Source: GCA-958296115 sp965222445 (GTDB lineage Bacteria > Chloroflexota > Dehalococcoidia > Lucifugimonadales > CAJWER01). From it: 64,000 nucleotides of DNA. Location of the stretch: positions 1,798,001-1,862,000 of the forward strand of contig CBDCTY010000002.1 in the NCBI GenBank assembly GCA_965222445.1. Direction: 5' to 3'. Below are positions 17,311-26,916 of this stretch, one piece after another. Below the pieces are notes generated by a model. It saw only the letters and a list, made by a program, of their open reading frames with translations. It had not been told where the DNA came from and did not search any database. The position numbers were made by a program, and so were the translations under genes. Numbering within the stretch: position 1 is the stretch's first letter; each line of letters opens with the position of its first letter.

Positions 17311-18285
17311 ATGCGGACACTCCCCCTGGGCAAGGACGGTCCTCGCGTACCTGTAGTGTGCTTCGGGACATTCCCGATAGGCGGCGGCTTCGGGGCGATC
17401 CCCGAGTCCCAGGCCATATCGACCGTACACGCGGCCCTCGACTCCGGTCTCACATTCATTGACACGGCGGAGGGCTACAACAACGCGGAAGAGTTGGTCG
17501 GCAGGGGCCTGGAGGGCAGGCGGCACGAGGCCTTCCTGGCGACCAAGCTCTCCCGGTCCGACCACTCGCCCGACCAGATCGACGAAGCCCTGGAACGCAG
17601 CCTGCGCAACCTCCGTACGGACTACGTCGACCTGTACCAGGTACACCTCCCCTGGCCCGCATACTCCATCGAGGAGACACTCGACAGGTTCATTCACCAC
17701 CGCGACGCCGGCAGGATCCGCTACTTCGGAATATCGAATTTCACCGCGGACCAGATAGACGAGGCCGCCGGGCACACTCGCATTCACAGCTCGCAGCCGC
17801 GCTACAACATGCTGTTCAGGGACGCGGAGGCGACCGCACTGCCAGCGTGCGAGAGGCACGGCATCGGCGGCATAGCCCACTCGGTCATGGCGAAGGGTCT
17901 CCTTGCGGGAAAGTACAGGCCCGGCCACGAGTTCGACGAGGACGACCAGCGCCACGACTGGGAGCACTACCACGGCGACAGCTTCACCCGGACCTACGCG
18001 GTCGCCGAGCACCTGGACGGATGGGCCAGGGACCACGGACGCGACCTCTCCCAGCTCGCCCTCGCCTGGCCGACGGCTCACCCCGCGGTAGCTTCGAGCA
18101 TCGTCGGCATCCGCACGCCCGAGCAGGCCCGGCTGAACGCCCGAGCGGGCGACTGGACCCTGACGCCCAGCGACCTCGAAGAGATCGACGAGATCCAGGG
18201 CGGCCTGCGCCTGCACTTCTACCATGGGCCCGACCGCGAGTACTATGGGTTCAGAGACGAGGGAGACCCCGAGTACACCGGCTAG
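17311..18285 (+). CDS. Aldo/keto reductase
   Basis: 324 residues of a TIM-barrel NAD(P)H-dependent oxidoreductase. The catalytic tetrad is visible as FIDTAEGY (Asp and Tyr), FLATKLS (Lys) and LYQVHLPW (His). The cofactor end has VGIRTPEQARLNARAG. It reduces or oxidises carbonyl/alcohol groups of an unknown substrate. The next gene begins inside its last codons, which suggests co-translation. No clear ribosome-binding site was seen. Confidence 0.92.
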   Translation: MRTLPLGKDGPRVPVVCFGTFPIGGGFGAIPESQAISTVHAALDSGLTFIDTAEGYNNAEELVGRGLEGRRHEAFLATKLSRSDHSPDQIDEALERSLRNLRTDYVDLYQVHLPWPAYSIEETLDRFIHHRDAGRIRYFGISNFTADQIDEAAGHTRIHSSQPRYNMLFRDAEATALPACERHGIGGIAHSVMAKGLLAGKYRPGHEFDEDDQRHDWEHYHGDSFTRTYAVAEHLDGWARDHGRDLSQLALAWPTAHPAVASSIVGIRTPEQARLNARAGDWTLTPSDLEEIDEIQGGLRLHFYHGPDREYYGFRDEGDPEYTG

Positions 18286-19141
18286 GCCGAGGCAGCGTCA
18301 CATTAGCGCCCACAGCGACACCGTCGACGAGATACTTAGCGGCTCCTGGGACCTTCACGTCCACTCCCTGCCCGATCCTGAGGACCGCCTCCGCCTGGAC
18401 GCACTCGACACCGCCCGCCGCGCGCAGGAAGCGGGGATGGCAGGCTTCGTGTTGAAGTCCCACTACTACCCGACTGCGCCCGTTGCCGAGATGCTCACCC
18501 GCGTCTATCCGGGGCTGACCGTCTTCGGCGCCGTGGCGCTGAACTACGAGGTAGGCGGGCTCAACGTCCGGGCTGTCGAGGCCGCCGCGAAGACTGGTGC
18601 GCGCGTCGTCTGGATGCCGACCTTCAGCGCCCACCACTTCACCTCGCAGCAGACCGGCGGGCCAGGGATAGAGATAGCGGTCGGCGGGGAGCTCGTGGCG
18701 GAGGTATTCGCCATCCTGGAGGTGGCGAGGAGCCATGAGATGGCCGTCGCCTCGGGGCACGTCTCACCGGCCGAGGCGATTCTCCTCTTCCGCGCAGCGA
18801 GAGACATGGGCATCACGCGGCTGATCGCTACCCACCCGACACACTGGTCCACCACCGAGGAGCTGGTCGAGATGACGAGGCTCGGGGCCTACGTCGAGCA
18901 CACGTTCCTGTCCTGCATGCCGTCCCACGGCCGGACAACACCTTCTGAGATGGCGTCGCTGATTGGCGTACTCGGCCCGGAGCGGTGCATCGTAACGTCG
19001 GACTTCGGCCAGTGGATGAACCCCCCTCCAGCCGAGGGGATGCGGATGGCCATAGCCGAGCTTCTCAATGCCGGCATGTCTCCCAGAGACGTTACGACGG
19101 TCGTGAAGACCAACCCGCTGGCGCTCGTCGGGATGGGGTGA
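18224..19141 (+). CDS. Amidohydrolase-like protein (DUF6282-type)
   Basis: Up to 305 residues. The segment WDLHVHSLPDP (about residue 42) has the HxH motif of metal-dependent hydrolases. Further possible ligands lie in KSHYYPT, GHVSPAEA, IATHPTHWS and VTSDFGQWMNPP (terminal Asp). It is probably a TIM-barrel hydrolase of the DUF6282 group; the reaction is unknown. The start is uncertain: ATG 18224 overlaps the aldo/keto reductase by 62 nt, and ATG 18245 is the other candidate. Confidence 0.75.
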   Translation: MGPTASTMGSETRETPSTPARPRQRHISAHSDTVDEILSGSWDLHVHSLPDPEDRLRLDALDTARRAQEAGMAGFVLKSHYYPTAPVAEMLTRVYPGLTVFGAVALNYEVGGLNVRAVEAAAKTGARVVWMPTFSAHHFTSQQTGGPGIEIAVGGELVAEVFAILEVARSHEMAVASGHVSPAEAILLFRAARDMGITRLIATHPTHWSTTEELVEMTRLGAYVEHTFLSCMPSHGRTTPSEMASLIGVLGPERCIVTSDFGQWMNPPPAEGMRMAIAELLNAGMSPRDVTTVVKTNPLALVGMG

Positions 19142-19143
19142 GG

Positions 19144-19887
19144 CTACCTGCGGGCCAGCTCCTTCGAGGCCCGGCGCAGCCCTCCGAACCTGAGCCGCAG
19201 CAGTCCCTTGACGTCACCCCATGCCGTTCTGACGATCCTGACACGGCTGTCGGGGTCGTCGGTCCACCGCACGGGGATCTCGTCGATGGCATAGCCGTTC
19301 TTCTCCGCAAGCAGCAGCAGCTCCGTGTCGAAGAACCATGCGGTGTCCCGGACTAGCGGCAGCAGGTCTTGGGCGGCCCGCCGCGAGATGGCCTTGAAGC
19401 CGCACTGGGCGTCACTGAAGCCGGTGAAGAACATCGTCCGGAACAGTAAGCTGTAGCCCCTGGACAGGAACTCGCGGAGGGGAGTCCGGCCTATTACAAC
19501 TGCGCCTGCCTTCAGCCTCGACCCGATTGCCAGGTCGTACCCGCCAGACGCAATCGACTCTACGAGCCTCACGGTTGCTCCCAGCTCGGTCGACAGGTCG
19601 ATGTCCATGTAAGCGAGGATGTCGGCGCTGCTCTCCAGCCACGCCCTCTTGAGAGCGCGCCCGCGCCCCCGCTGCTCCAGCCGCATGTAGCCGACAGTGT
19701 CGTAGTCGCGGGCGAGCTGCATCGCCACGTCGGGGGTCGTGTCCGTGGAGCCGTTGTCGGCGACCAGGATTCGCCAGTCATAGTGGTCGAGGTTGGCCGC
19801 CAGAAACTCCCGCAGCCGGGACACGCTGGCGCGCAGCGAACGCTCCTCGTTGAGTACGGGCAGGACGATCTCCAGCGACGCGGCCAT
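19144..19887 (-). CDS. Family 2 glycosyltransferase (dolichyl-phosphate-mannose-synthase-like)
   Basis: 247 residues from ATG 19887 (MAASLEIVLPVLNEERSL). GT2 features are VADNGSTDTTP (nucleotide site), YMDIDLSTEL (DxD-type metal site) and QCGFKAISRRAA, typical of polyprenyl-phosphate sugar synthases. It probably transfers a sugar from an NDP-sugar to a lipid carrier or glycan. No membrane helices are evident. It starts 8 nt after purH, so it is the last gene of the pur operon. The longer open frame upstream lies inside purH and is rejected. Confidence 0.9.
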   Translation of the reverse strand: MAASLEIVLPVLNEERSLRASVSRLREFLAANLDHYDWRILVADNGSTDTTPDVAMQLARDYDTVGYMRLEQRGRGRALKRAWLESSADILAYMDIDLSTELGATVRLVESIASGGYDLAIGSRLKAGAVVIGRTPLREFLSRGYSLLFRTMFFTGFSDAQCGFKAISRRAAQDLLPLVRDTAWFFDTELLLLAEKNGYAIDEIPVRWTDDPDSRVRIVRTAWGDVKGLLRLRFGGLRRASKELARR

Positions 19888-19895
19888 CGGGATCC

Positions 19896-21419
19896 TCAGT
19901 GCCGGAAGTGGCGCGTTCCCGTGAAGACCATGGCCAGGTCGAGCCGGTCGGCCGCCTCTATGACTTCGTCGTCGCGTAGGGAACCACCGGGCTGCGCCAC
20001 GGCAGTTATGCCGCCCTCGGCCGCGAGCTCGATGCCGTCCGCGAATGGGAAGAATGCGTCGGAGGCCAGCACGGAGCCTATCGACTTCTCGCCCGCCACC
20101 CGTAGCGCGAGGTGTACGCTGGTGACCCTGTTCGGCTGACCGGCTCCCATCCCAACGAGTGCTCGCCCCTTGGCAAGCACGATGGAGTTGGACTTGACGT
20201 GTGCGGCGGCCCGCCAAGCGAATGCGAGGTCCCGCATCTCGGCCTCGGTCGGTTCGCGCTTCGACTTCGTCACCCAAGACGAGGGGTCGACCGGGATGTC
20301 GTCGACCGCCTGCAGCAGCGCGCCGCCTGAGACGCGGCGGACCTCGAGCTTCTCGGTCGGGCCGATGGCGGGCGAGACGCGCAGCACGCGGGCCTGCCTG
20401 CGCCTCTTCAGCACGTCCAACGCCCCCGGCTCGAAGTCCGGAGCGATCACGACGTGGTACAGGACGCCGCGCATGGCCTTCGCCGCCGCGGCGGTCAGCG
20501 TCCTGTTGAAGGCGACTATGCCCCCATAGGCCGACATGGAATCTCCCTCGTGAGCTTTGCGATAGGCGGCCACCTGATCATCGTCGACCGCCAGCCCGCA
20601 CGGGTTGTTGTGCTTAACTACCACCGCGACGGGCTCCCGGAAGTCCGAGACGACTCGCCAGGCAGCCTCGCCGTCGAGGATGTTGTTGAAGGAGAGCTCG
20701 GGGCCCAGGAGCTGCTTGGCCCGCACGATCCCTCCGGTCGCAAGGGGGTCGGCGTAGATCGCTCCCGGCTGATGCGGGTTCTCGCCGTACCTCAGCGCTC
20801 CCGTCCGCTCGTAACCCAGGGTCACTGCATCCGGCAGCTCGTCGATGTCGCCCCGCAGGTAGTGGGAGACCGCCGTGTCGTATAGGGCGACGTGCTGGAA
20901 AGCCTTCTGTGCAAGTGCCCGTCGCTCGTCGAGCGTCACAGGCTCCGTGCCCGCAAGGCGCTCGGCAAGCCACCCGTAGTCCGCCGGGTCGACCGCCACG
21001 ATCACGTGAGGGAAGTTCTTCGCCGCGGCCCTCAGCAGGGTGGGCCCTCCTATGTCGATCCGCTCCAGCGCTTCCTCCAGCGTCGTATCCTCGCGCAGTA
21101 CCGTTTCCACGAACGGATACAGGTTCACTGCGACGACGTCGATTGTTTCGATGCCGTGGTCGTCGAGCTCCGCCAAGTGAGGCTCCAGATCGCGGCGGGC
21201 CAGGATGCCCCCGTGCACCTTCGGGTGGAGGGTCTTGACCCGGCCGTCCAGTATCTCGGGAGAGCCGGTGAGGTCCGAGACCTGCCGCACGGGCAGGCCG
21301 ACCTCCGAGAGCGCGCCCCCAGTGCCGCCCGTACTGACAAGCTCGAAGCCTGCGTTATGGAGGACCCGGCCGAACTCGACCAGCCCCGTTCTGTCCGATA
21401 CGCTGAGGAGAGCCTTCAT
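19896..21419 (-). CDS. purH: Bifunctional AICAR transformylase/IMP cyclohydrolase
   Basis: 507 residues, normal for the family. The IMP cyclohydrolase domain is N-terminal (MKALLSVSDRTGLVEFGRVL, STGGTGGALSE, RVKTLHPKVHGGIL). The transformylase domain contains VVVKHNNPCGLAV (Lys-His catalytic pair) and SDAFFPFADGIE. It carries out the last two steps of purine synthesis. The ATG at 21419 matches the family N-terminus and lies 11 nt after purM. Confidence 0.97.
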   Translation of the reverse strand: MKALLSVSDRTGLVEFGRVLHNAGFELVSTGGTGGALSEVGLPVRQVSDLTGSPEILDGRVKTLHPKVHGGILARRDLEPHLAELDDHGIETIDVVAVNLYPFVETVLREDTTLEEALERIDIGGPTLLRAAAKNFPHVIVAVDPADYGWLAERLAGTEPVTLDERRALAQKAFQHVALYDTAVSHYLRGDIDELPDAVTLGYERTGALRYGENPHQPGAIYADPLATGGIVRAKQLLGPELSFNNILDGEAAWRVVSDFREPVAVVVKHNNPCGLAVDDDQVAAYRKAHEGDSMSAYGGIVAFNRTLTAAAAKAMRGVLYHVVIAPDFEPGALDVLKRRRQARVLRVSPAIGPTEKLEVRRVSGGALLQAVDDIPVDPSSWVTKSKREPTEAEMRDLAFAWRAAAHVKSNSIVLAKGRALVGMGAGQPNRVTSVHLALRVAGEKSIGSVLASDAFFPFADGIELAAEGGITAVAQPGGSLRDDEVIEAADRLDLAMVFTGTRHFRH

Positions 21420-21430
21420 TCGGTCCTCGC

Positions 21431-22468
21431 CTAGAGTCCCTTGTACTGCAGAGTGACCCGCCCGTCTGCCGTAGCGGGGGTCACCTCCCCGACTATTCCA
21501 GCCTCCGGGACCGCCGTGAGCACGGCCTCGGACTGGTTGCGTCCGCACACTAGCACCATGCCCAGTCCCATGTTGAATACCCGGCACATCTCGTCGATGT
21601 CGACCCCGCAGAGCTCCTGGAGTACGGGGAAGACCGGCGGCAGCGGCCATGTCGATGTGTCGAACGTCGCTCCGACACCGGCTGGCAGGGCGCGAGGCAC
21701 GTTATCGATGAGGCCTCCGCCCGTGATGTGAGCCATCGACTTCACCAGTCCGTGCAGCCCCTCGACGGCCGGCCAGTACGCCGTGTGCGGCGTCATCAGG
21801 GCGTCGCCGAGCGTACCGCCGAGCTCGTCATATGTCTCGTACAGCGGCGCGGGGTCGTCGTCGAGCCCCAGGGCTGCCCTGACCAGCGAGTAGCCGTTGG
21901 TGTGGAGACCGTTGGAGGGGATCCCGACGAGCACATCGCCCGCCTCGACCGTTGACGGGTCGAGGATATCCTTGCGCTCCACGGCGCCGACTGCGAACCC
22001 CGCCAGATCGAATTCGCCTTCGCCGTACAGCCCAGGCAGCTCCGCCGTTTCGCCGCCGATCAACGCGCAGCCGGACTCTTCGCACGCCCGACCCATGCCG
22101 GCGGCTATCGTCTCCAGGACGTCGGGGTCGAGCCTGCCGACGGCGATGTAGTCGAGGAAGAAGAGAGGCCTTGCACCGGAAACGATAACGTCGTTGACGC
22201 AGGCGTTGACCAGGTCCTCGCCGATGGTGTCGTACCGCGACATGGCGATGGCGAGCTTGAGCTTGGTGCCCACGCCGTCGGTGCTGGAAACGAGCACGAG
22301 ATCGTCGAAGCCGCTGGGCCTGAATAGCGCGCCGAAGCCTCCAGGACCGGCCAGCACCTCAGCGCCGTGCGTCCGCTCTGCGATGGGCTTCATCCGTCTG
22401 ATGAACTCGGCTGCGGCGCCCCGGTCGACGCCGGCTTCCCTGTAGGTGTGCGGAGCGGGTCCGGGCAT
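21431..22468 (-). CDS. purM: Phosphoribosylformylglycinamidine cyclo-ligase (AIR synthetase)
   Basis: 345 residues. It starts YREAGVDRGAAAEFI, then has SSTDGVGTKLKLA (ATP site), GGETAELPGLY and HITGGGLIDNVPR. It catalyses ATP-dependent ring closure of FGAM to AIR, the fifth step of purine synthesis. It lies between purF (9 nt) and purH (11 nt) in one operon. Confidence 0.97.
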   Translation of the reverse strand: MPGPAPHTYREAGVDRGAAAEFIRRMKPIAERTHGAEVLAGPGGFGALFRPSGFDDLVLVSSTDGVGTKLKLAIAMSRYDTIGEDLVNACVNDVIVSGARPLFFLDYIAVGRLDPDVLETIAAGMGRACEESGCALIGGETAELPGLYGEGEFDLAGFAVGAVERKDILDPSTVEAGDVLVGIPSNGLHTNGYSLVRAALGLDDDPAPLYETYDELGGTLGDALMTPHTAYWPAVEGLHGLVKSMAHITGGGLIDNVPRALPAGVGATFDTSTWPLPPVFPVLQELCGVDIDEMCRVFNMGLGMVLVCGRNQSEAVLTAVPEAGIVGEVTPATADGRVTLQYKGL

Positions 22469-22477
22469 GGGCGCCGG

Positions 22478-23884
22478 CTATACCTCCAGGGCCAGCTTGT
22501 CCATCTCGAGCTGCACCGGAAACGGGTGGTTGCCCGTAAAGCATGCTGAGCAGATTCGGTCTTCGCCCAGGTCTACGGCTTCGACCAGGCCGTCGTGACT
22601 CAGAAAGCCGAGGCTGTCCGCGCCCACGGCGGCGCATATCTCGTCGACGCTCTTGTTGGACGCGATCAGCTCGCGGCGGCTTGGCATGTCGATGCCGAGC
22701 TGACAGGGGTGCACGATCGGCGGGGCGCAGATCCTGAGGTGCACCTCTTTGGCGCCGCCGCGTCTGAGCAGATTGACCACGGGAATGCTCGTCGTGCCGC
22801 GGACGATGCTGTCCTCCACAACGACGAGCCTCTTGCCTCTGATCATCTCGGGGAGCGGGTTCAGCTTCGTGCGGACACCGAGGTCTCGCAGGCGCTGGTC
22901 CGGGAGGATGAAGGTTCGGCCCACGTACCGGTTCTTGACCAGCCCTTCACCGTAGCGGATGCCGGATTCCTGGGAGTATCCGACCGCCGCGGCGGTCGCC
23001 GAGTCAGGCACGCCTATCACCATGTCGGCGTCGACGGAGTGCTCTCGGGCGAGCTGCCTGCCCATTGCCATCCGGCTGGCGTACACAAGCTTGCCGTCGA
23101 GAACGCTGTCGGGCCGCGCAAAGTAGATGTGCTCGAACACGCACGAGGCTCGGCGGCCATTCGATTCCCGCCTGTAGATGGTGCGGAACCCGCTCTCGTC
23201 GACGATGACCGCCTCGCCGGGGTCCACCTCTCTCACGAAGTCGGCTCCGATGTGGTCGAGCGCGCAGCTCTCGGAGGCGAACACCCACCCGCCGTTCAGC
23301 TTGCCGATGCAGAGGGGCCGCACGCCCAGGGGATCGCGGACCGCCAACAGGGAATCGCGCGTCAGGCCTACCATCGAGTAGGCGCCCCGAAGCCGCCTCA
23401 TCGCGTAGGCAATCCGGTCGGCCCAGCTCTCAGCGGGCGCGTTGGCGATGATGTTCGCCAGCACCTCGGTATCGCTCGACGTGTGGAAGTCGATGCCCCA
23501 GCCGATCAGCTCGTCCCGCAGCTCCGCCGCGTTCACGAGGTTCCCGTTGTGCCCAACGGCGATCTCGACGCCCGGCCCCCGGGCAATCATGGGCTGAGCA
23601 TTCTGAATGAGGCTGCTGCCCGTGGTGGAGTACCGCGTGTGTCCTATCGCGATGTGACCCGCCAGCCGCTGCAGGTCGGACTCCTCGAAGCCCTGGACGA
23701 GGAGGCCCATGGCGGTCCGGAGCCTGATCTCCCCGCCGTCGGCGCTGGCGATGCCGACGCTCTCCTGGCCCCGGTGCTGCAGGGCATACGTACCGAAGAA
23801 GGCTTCCCGGGCTGCCTGCCCGTTCGGGGAATACACTCCGACAACGCCGCACTCGTCGCGGGGGCGGTCGTCTGGAATCCGCAT
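22478..23884 (-). CDS. purF: Amidophosphoribosyltransferase (Fe-S type)
   Basis: 468 residues. The N-terminal glutaminase nucleophile is Cys12 in DECGVVGVYSP, exposed after removal of a short propeptide. The PRPP-binding loop is VVVEDSIVRGTTS. Cysteines in RASCVFEHIYF, LRICAPPI and RICSACFTG correspond to the four 4Fe-4S ligands of the Bacillus-type enzyme. It performs the first committed step of purine synthesis. First gene of the purF-purM-purH-GT2 operon. Confidence 0.97.
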   Translation of the reverse strand: MRIPDDRPRDECGVVGVYSPNGQAAREAFFGTYALQHRGQESVGIASADGGEIRLRTAMGLLVQGFEESDLQRLAGHIAIGHTRYSTTGSSLIQNAQPMIARGPGVEIAVGHNGNLVNAAELRDELIGWGIDFHTSSDTEVLANIIANAPAESWADRIAYAMRRLRGAYSMVGLTRDSLLAVRDPLGVRPLCIGKLNGGWVFASESCALDHIGADFVREVDPGEAVIVDESGFRTIYRRESNGRRASCVFEHIYFARPDSVLDGKLVYASRMAMGRQLAREHSVDADMVIGVPDSATAAAVGYSQESGIRYGEGLVKNRYVGRTFILPDQRLRDLGVRTKLNPLPEMIRGKRLVVVEDSIVRGTTSIPVVNLLRRGGAKEVHLRICAPPIVHPCQLGIDMPSRRELIASNKSVDEICAAVGADSLGFLSHDGLVEAVDLGEDRICSACFTGNHPFPVQLEMDKLALEV

Positions 23885-23979
23885 TTAGCTCCAGCAGGCG
23901 GTGGACTTAAAGCGTGGCCGAACCCTCACGGGCATTATATGGGCCGCCGGGCGGGCGGTCAACGGCTCCCCAACTCACG

Positions 23980-24153
23980 TAGGGCCTTTCCAAAGTTGGC
24001 TCCCTGCGGAAGGGACGTACCCTACCGCCCACCTGGATTCCCGCCCCCGTCTGCACGGGGGCAGGCTCTGCGCGGGAACGACGGTGTGGGGGCGTGCGGT
24101 TCATTTTCATAGTAATGACGGTATGTGGGTTATGGGACAATGGAAAGGCTCCC
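23980..24153. mobile_element. MITE-B copy 2 (174 bp)
   Basis: Left end TAGGGCCTTTCCA, right end TGGAAAGGCTCCC. Flanked by CAACTCACG at 23971-23979 and 24154-24162. The direct repeat in fact extends to 16 bp (GGCTCCCCAACTCACG), because the target resembles the element's right end. The element lies between purF and the MFS gene and ends 14 bp before the MFS stop codon. Confidence 0.8.
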
Positions 24154-24167
24154 CAACTCACGAAAGT

Positions 24168-25394
24168 TTACGCAATGCGGGCCCGTATGGCCGGCATCGA
24201 GGCCCCGCCCAGCCCCACCAGAATGATGCCCGCGACAGCGATCGCGCCGATGGCCATGGCGGGGCCGTACTCGTTGGCCACGGAGCTTACGATGAGCACC
24301 CCGAAGGGCCCCGACCCTATCGCCAGGCTGACCACTCCGAGAGCCTTCCCCCTCATCTCCCTGGGAGCCAGGAGCATTGTCATGGACGCCTGCATGGAGC
24401 CGAAGCCGGAGACCCCGATTCCCATGACCAGGAGCGTCGGCAGCGAGAGAGCGTAGACCGTCGACTGCGAGAATAGCAGCAGAAAGGCAAATGCGGTCAG
24501 CGTCCCCCCCAGCATGATCCGGCCATGGTGGCTCACTGCGGGTAGCGAGGCTATCCCTATCGCCCCGGCGAACGACCCCAAGCCGGGCGCCGACTGGAGC
24601 AAACCCATGAGGACAGGACCGACCCCGAGAACGTCACGGGCCATGACGGGCACCATGTGCATATATGGGAACAACAGCAGGTTCGCCAGGACCGTTATCA
24701 GCACCATCGCCCTCAAAGTCCTGTGTCCGGCGACATAGCGGATGCCATCCGCAAGGTTGTGCAGAATGCCTCCTTGAGGCTGCGGCGGGCGGGTCGGTCC
24801 GGTCTTCAGCCTGGTCAGCAGCACGAGCGAGATGGCAAGCAAGGCGGTCACTACTCCGTAGCCGCCCGTAACGCCGACTCTGTCGATGAGGGCGCCGGCG
24901 GTCGCGGGGCCGATCATCATGCTGGCGCTCATGCCCATGGAATCGAGGGCCACGCCGTTGGTTACGCGCCTTCTGCCCAGGAGGTCGTGTATGAGGGAAC
25001 GCCTCGACGGCATGTCCAACGCCCACGCGGTCCCCATCGCGAGCACCGCGGGGTAGGCATGCCAGTAGAGGGCCAGATCCAGAACCATAAGCGAGGACAA
25101 CGTGAGGAGTGAGGCGAAAGACGCCGCCTGGGTAATCAGCAGGAGCCGACGCCGGTCGACCGCGTCGGCGAGCACGCCTCCCACAATCCCCAGAAAGAAC
25201 ATGGGGATCATCCCGAAGAACCCCACGAGACCCACAAGCCAGGGTGAGTCGGTCTCCACCAGGACGAACCAGCCCAGCAGGGTAAGTTGCATCCACCTGG
25301 ACGTGTACGCGATGAAGTTGGCCGGCCACAGGAAGCGGTAGCTGCGGCTCCTGAAGGCCCAGAAGGTCCGCGGCAGGGGGACGCGCGTCGTCAC
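24168..25394 (-). CDS. MFS transporter (DHA3/EntS-like exporter)
   Basis: 408 residues with about 12 hydrophobic segments. The N-terminal half has FRSRSYRFLWPANFIAYTSR and the loop VGGVLADAVDRRRLL, a typical MFS motif A between helices 2 and 3. The MFS_3 group exports small molecules such as drugs or siderophores by proton exchange. The substrate is unknown. The gene stands alone; its stop is 14 bp from a MITE-B. Confidence 0.9.
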   Translation of the reverse strand: MTTRVPLPRTFWAFRSRSYRFLWPANFIAYTSRWMQLTLLGWFVLVETDSPWLVGLVGFFGMIPMFFLGIVGGVLADAVDRRRLLLITQAASFASLLTLSSLMVLDLALYWHAYPAVLAMGTAWALDMPSRRSLIHDLLGRRRVTNGVALDSMGMSASMMIGPATAGALIDRVGVTGGYGVVTALLAISLVLLTRLKTGPTRPPQPQGGILHNLADGIRYVAGHRTLRAMVLITVLANLLLFPYMHMVPVMARDVLGVGPVLMGLLQSAPGLGSFAGAIGIASLPAVSHHGRIMLGGTLTAFAFLLLFSQSTVYALSLPTLLVMGIGVSGFGSMQASMTMLLAPREMRGKALGVVSLAIGSGPFGVLIVSSVANEYGPAMAIGAIAVAGIILVGLGGASMPAIRARIA

Positions 25395-25543
25395 TTACTG
25401 GACATGTCGGCTGCGGCCCCGGCACGACCGTCCCGGAGCAGCAGGCGTCCGATGCGTCCGGCAGGTGCGTTCACGGAGTGGCAGGGGGCCTTGGCTATGC
25501 CGTCAGTGGTGCAGGGCGCATTTCGGGCTGCTCCTTCGCCGCA

Positions 25544-25804
25544 CTACACCGCGACGAAGATGGCCACCGCAACCCCGACAAATCCGGCAACCACGGTAGC
25601 CCACAATCCACCTATCAGGACGTACAGGTTGTTGAACCTGGAGTTCACTTCGGTCCGCAGGCCAGAGGTCTCAGTCCGCAGGCTGGAGATCTCTATACGC
25701 ATCTCTTCCCGCAGCGATGTGACATTCTGGTTCAGGTCGTCGAGCCGGCGATCCACCTGCTCGTAGGCGCCCTCCAGCCTGCTCACCCGTTCTTCTAATA
25801 CCAA
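25544..25804 (-). CDS. Small coiled-coil protein with C-terminal membrane helix
   Basis: Up to 86 residues. A long heptad coiled coil (RVSRLEGAYEQVDRRLDDLN, then LREEMRIEISSLRTETSGLR) is followed by one transmembrane helix (LYVLIGGLWATVVAGFVGVA). The layout resembles XhlA/DUF1640-like tail-anchored proteins. The longest frame starts at a TTG that belongs to the terminal repeat of a MITE; GTG 25786 (VSRLEGAYEQ), outside the MITE, is a likely native start. The insertion has replaced whatever lay upstream. Confidence 0.65.
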   Translation of the reverse strand: MVLEERVSRLEGAYEQVDRRLDDLNQNVTSLREEMRIEISSLRTETSGLRTEVNSRFNNLYVLIGGLWATVVAGFVGVAVAIFVAV

Positions 25805-25898
25805 TTCATTTTAAGCGCGCCGTAAAACCGTCATTCCCGCGAAGGCGGGAATCCACTCCCTGGCCGCACATATACGGCGGCATCACGGTGACTTGGTA
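25799..25898 (+). mobile_element. MITE-A copy 4 (100 bp)
   Basis: TACCAATTCATTTT to GACTTGGTA, flanked by TAA at 25796-25798 and 25899-25901. The right TAA is followed at once by TACCACGTG, which looks like the start of another element end. It lies upstream of the small coiled-coil gene. Confidence 0.85.
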
Positions 25899-26059
25899 TA
25901 ATACCACGTGATTGCTCCCGTCGTAGTCCGCTCAGTGTAGCACAACGGCGATGATGCCGGGCAGCAGCAGGAGGCACTTTGCGGTCGGCATTGGGATGCG
26001 ATTGACTCCCTTTCGCGGGACGGCGTATATTGCGCCTCAGCCATGCGAGGAGGACAGCG

Positions 26060-26835
26060 ATGAAGGGCAAGGTGGCCATCGTGACCGGCGGGGCGGGCGG
26101 CATCGGTTCCGCAGTGTGCCGCGCCTTTGCCGACGCGGGCGTCGGAGTGGCGGTGGCCGACATGGACGGGACCCGGGCAGCCGAGACCGCCGACGAAGTC
26201 ACGGAGCGCGGCGGCAGGGCTGTCGGAATCGAGGTCCAGGTCGCCTCGGAGCCCTCCGTGGACACGGCGGTGCGGCGGACAATCGACCATTTCGGCAGAG
26301 TCGACTTCCTGGTGCACTGCGCCGGCAACAACATCAGGGCGCCGGTGCTGGAGCTCGCGGCGGAGGACTGGAGCAGCGTGCTCGACACGCACCTGACGGG
26401 GGCGTTCCTGTTCAGCAAGGCCGTGGGCAGACGGCTGGTCGAGCAGGGCGAGGGAGGCCGCGTCGTGTTCATGTCGTCGGTAGCCGCGACCGCCCCTGTG
26501 CCCGAGCGCGGCGCATACAGCCCGGCCAAGGCCGGCCTGATCGGACTTGCGGGCGTGCTGTCGCTGGAGTGGGCCCAGTACGGCATCAACGTCAACGCCG
26601 TCTGCCCGGGCATGGTGCTCACGCCGATGACCGAGATGGTCTACAAGCGCGAACCCGCCCTGAGGGCCCAGCGGCTGAAGAGGATGCCGGCAGGCCGGGA
26701 CGGGAGGCGTACCCGGAAGAGGTCGCCGACCTGGTGATGTTCCTCTGCAGCGCCAAGTCCTCCCACATCAGCGGAACTGCCATCCCTATCGACGGCGCGT
26801 TCCTGAACAACGGATTCATGCTGGAGCCCGATTAG
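26060..26835 (+). pseudogene. Short-chain dehydrogenase/reductase with a frameshift
   Basis: GAGGAGG (26047-26053) precedes ATG 26060. The Rossmann motif VTGGAGGIGSA, CAGNNI, the catalytic Ser (FMSSVAATAP) and YSPAKAG (Tyr and Lys) are all intact. One base is missing in the GGG run at 26697-26699: frame one stops at 26737, whereas the other frame continues REAYPEEVADLVMFLC to the normal SDR end at 26835. The restored protein would be about 258 residues, standard for the family. It is either a recent pseudogene or an assembly error. Confidence 0.88.
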
Positions 26836-26916
26836 GCGGAGTTCCGCTCGTCCCGTTCCCCCGCGCGTCGGAATGGCATATTATCCGGCCGATCACCCGC
26901 AGCCCTCGGAGGAGCC

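Noticed and set aside
22595..24112. Long plus-strand open frame opposite purF
   Set aside because: Antisense shadow of purF running into a MITE; no start signal and no family features.
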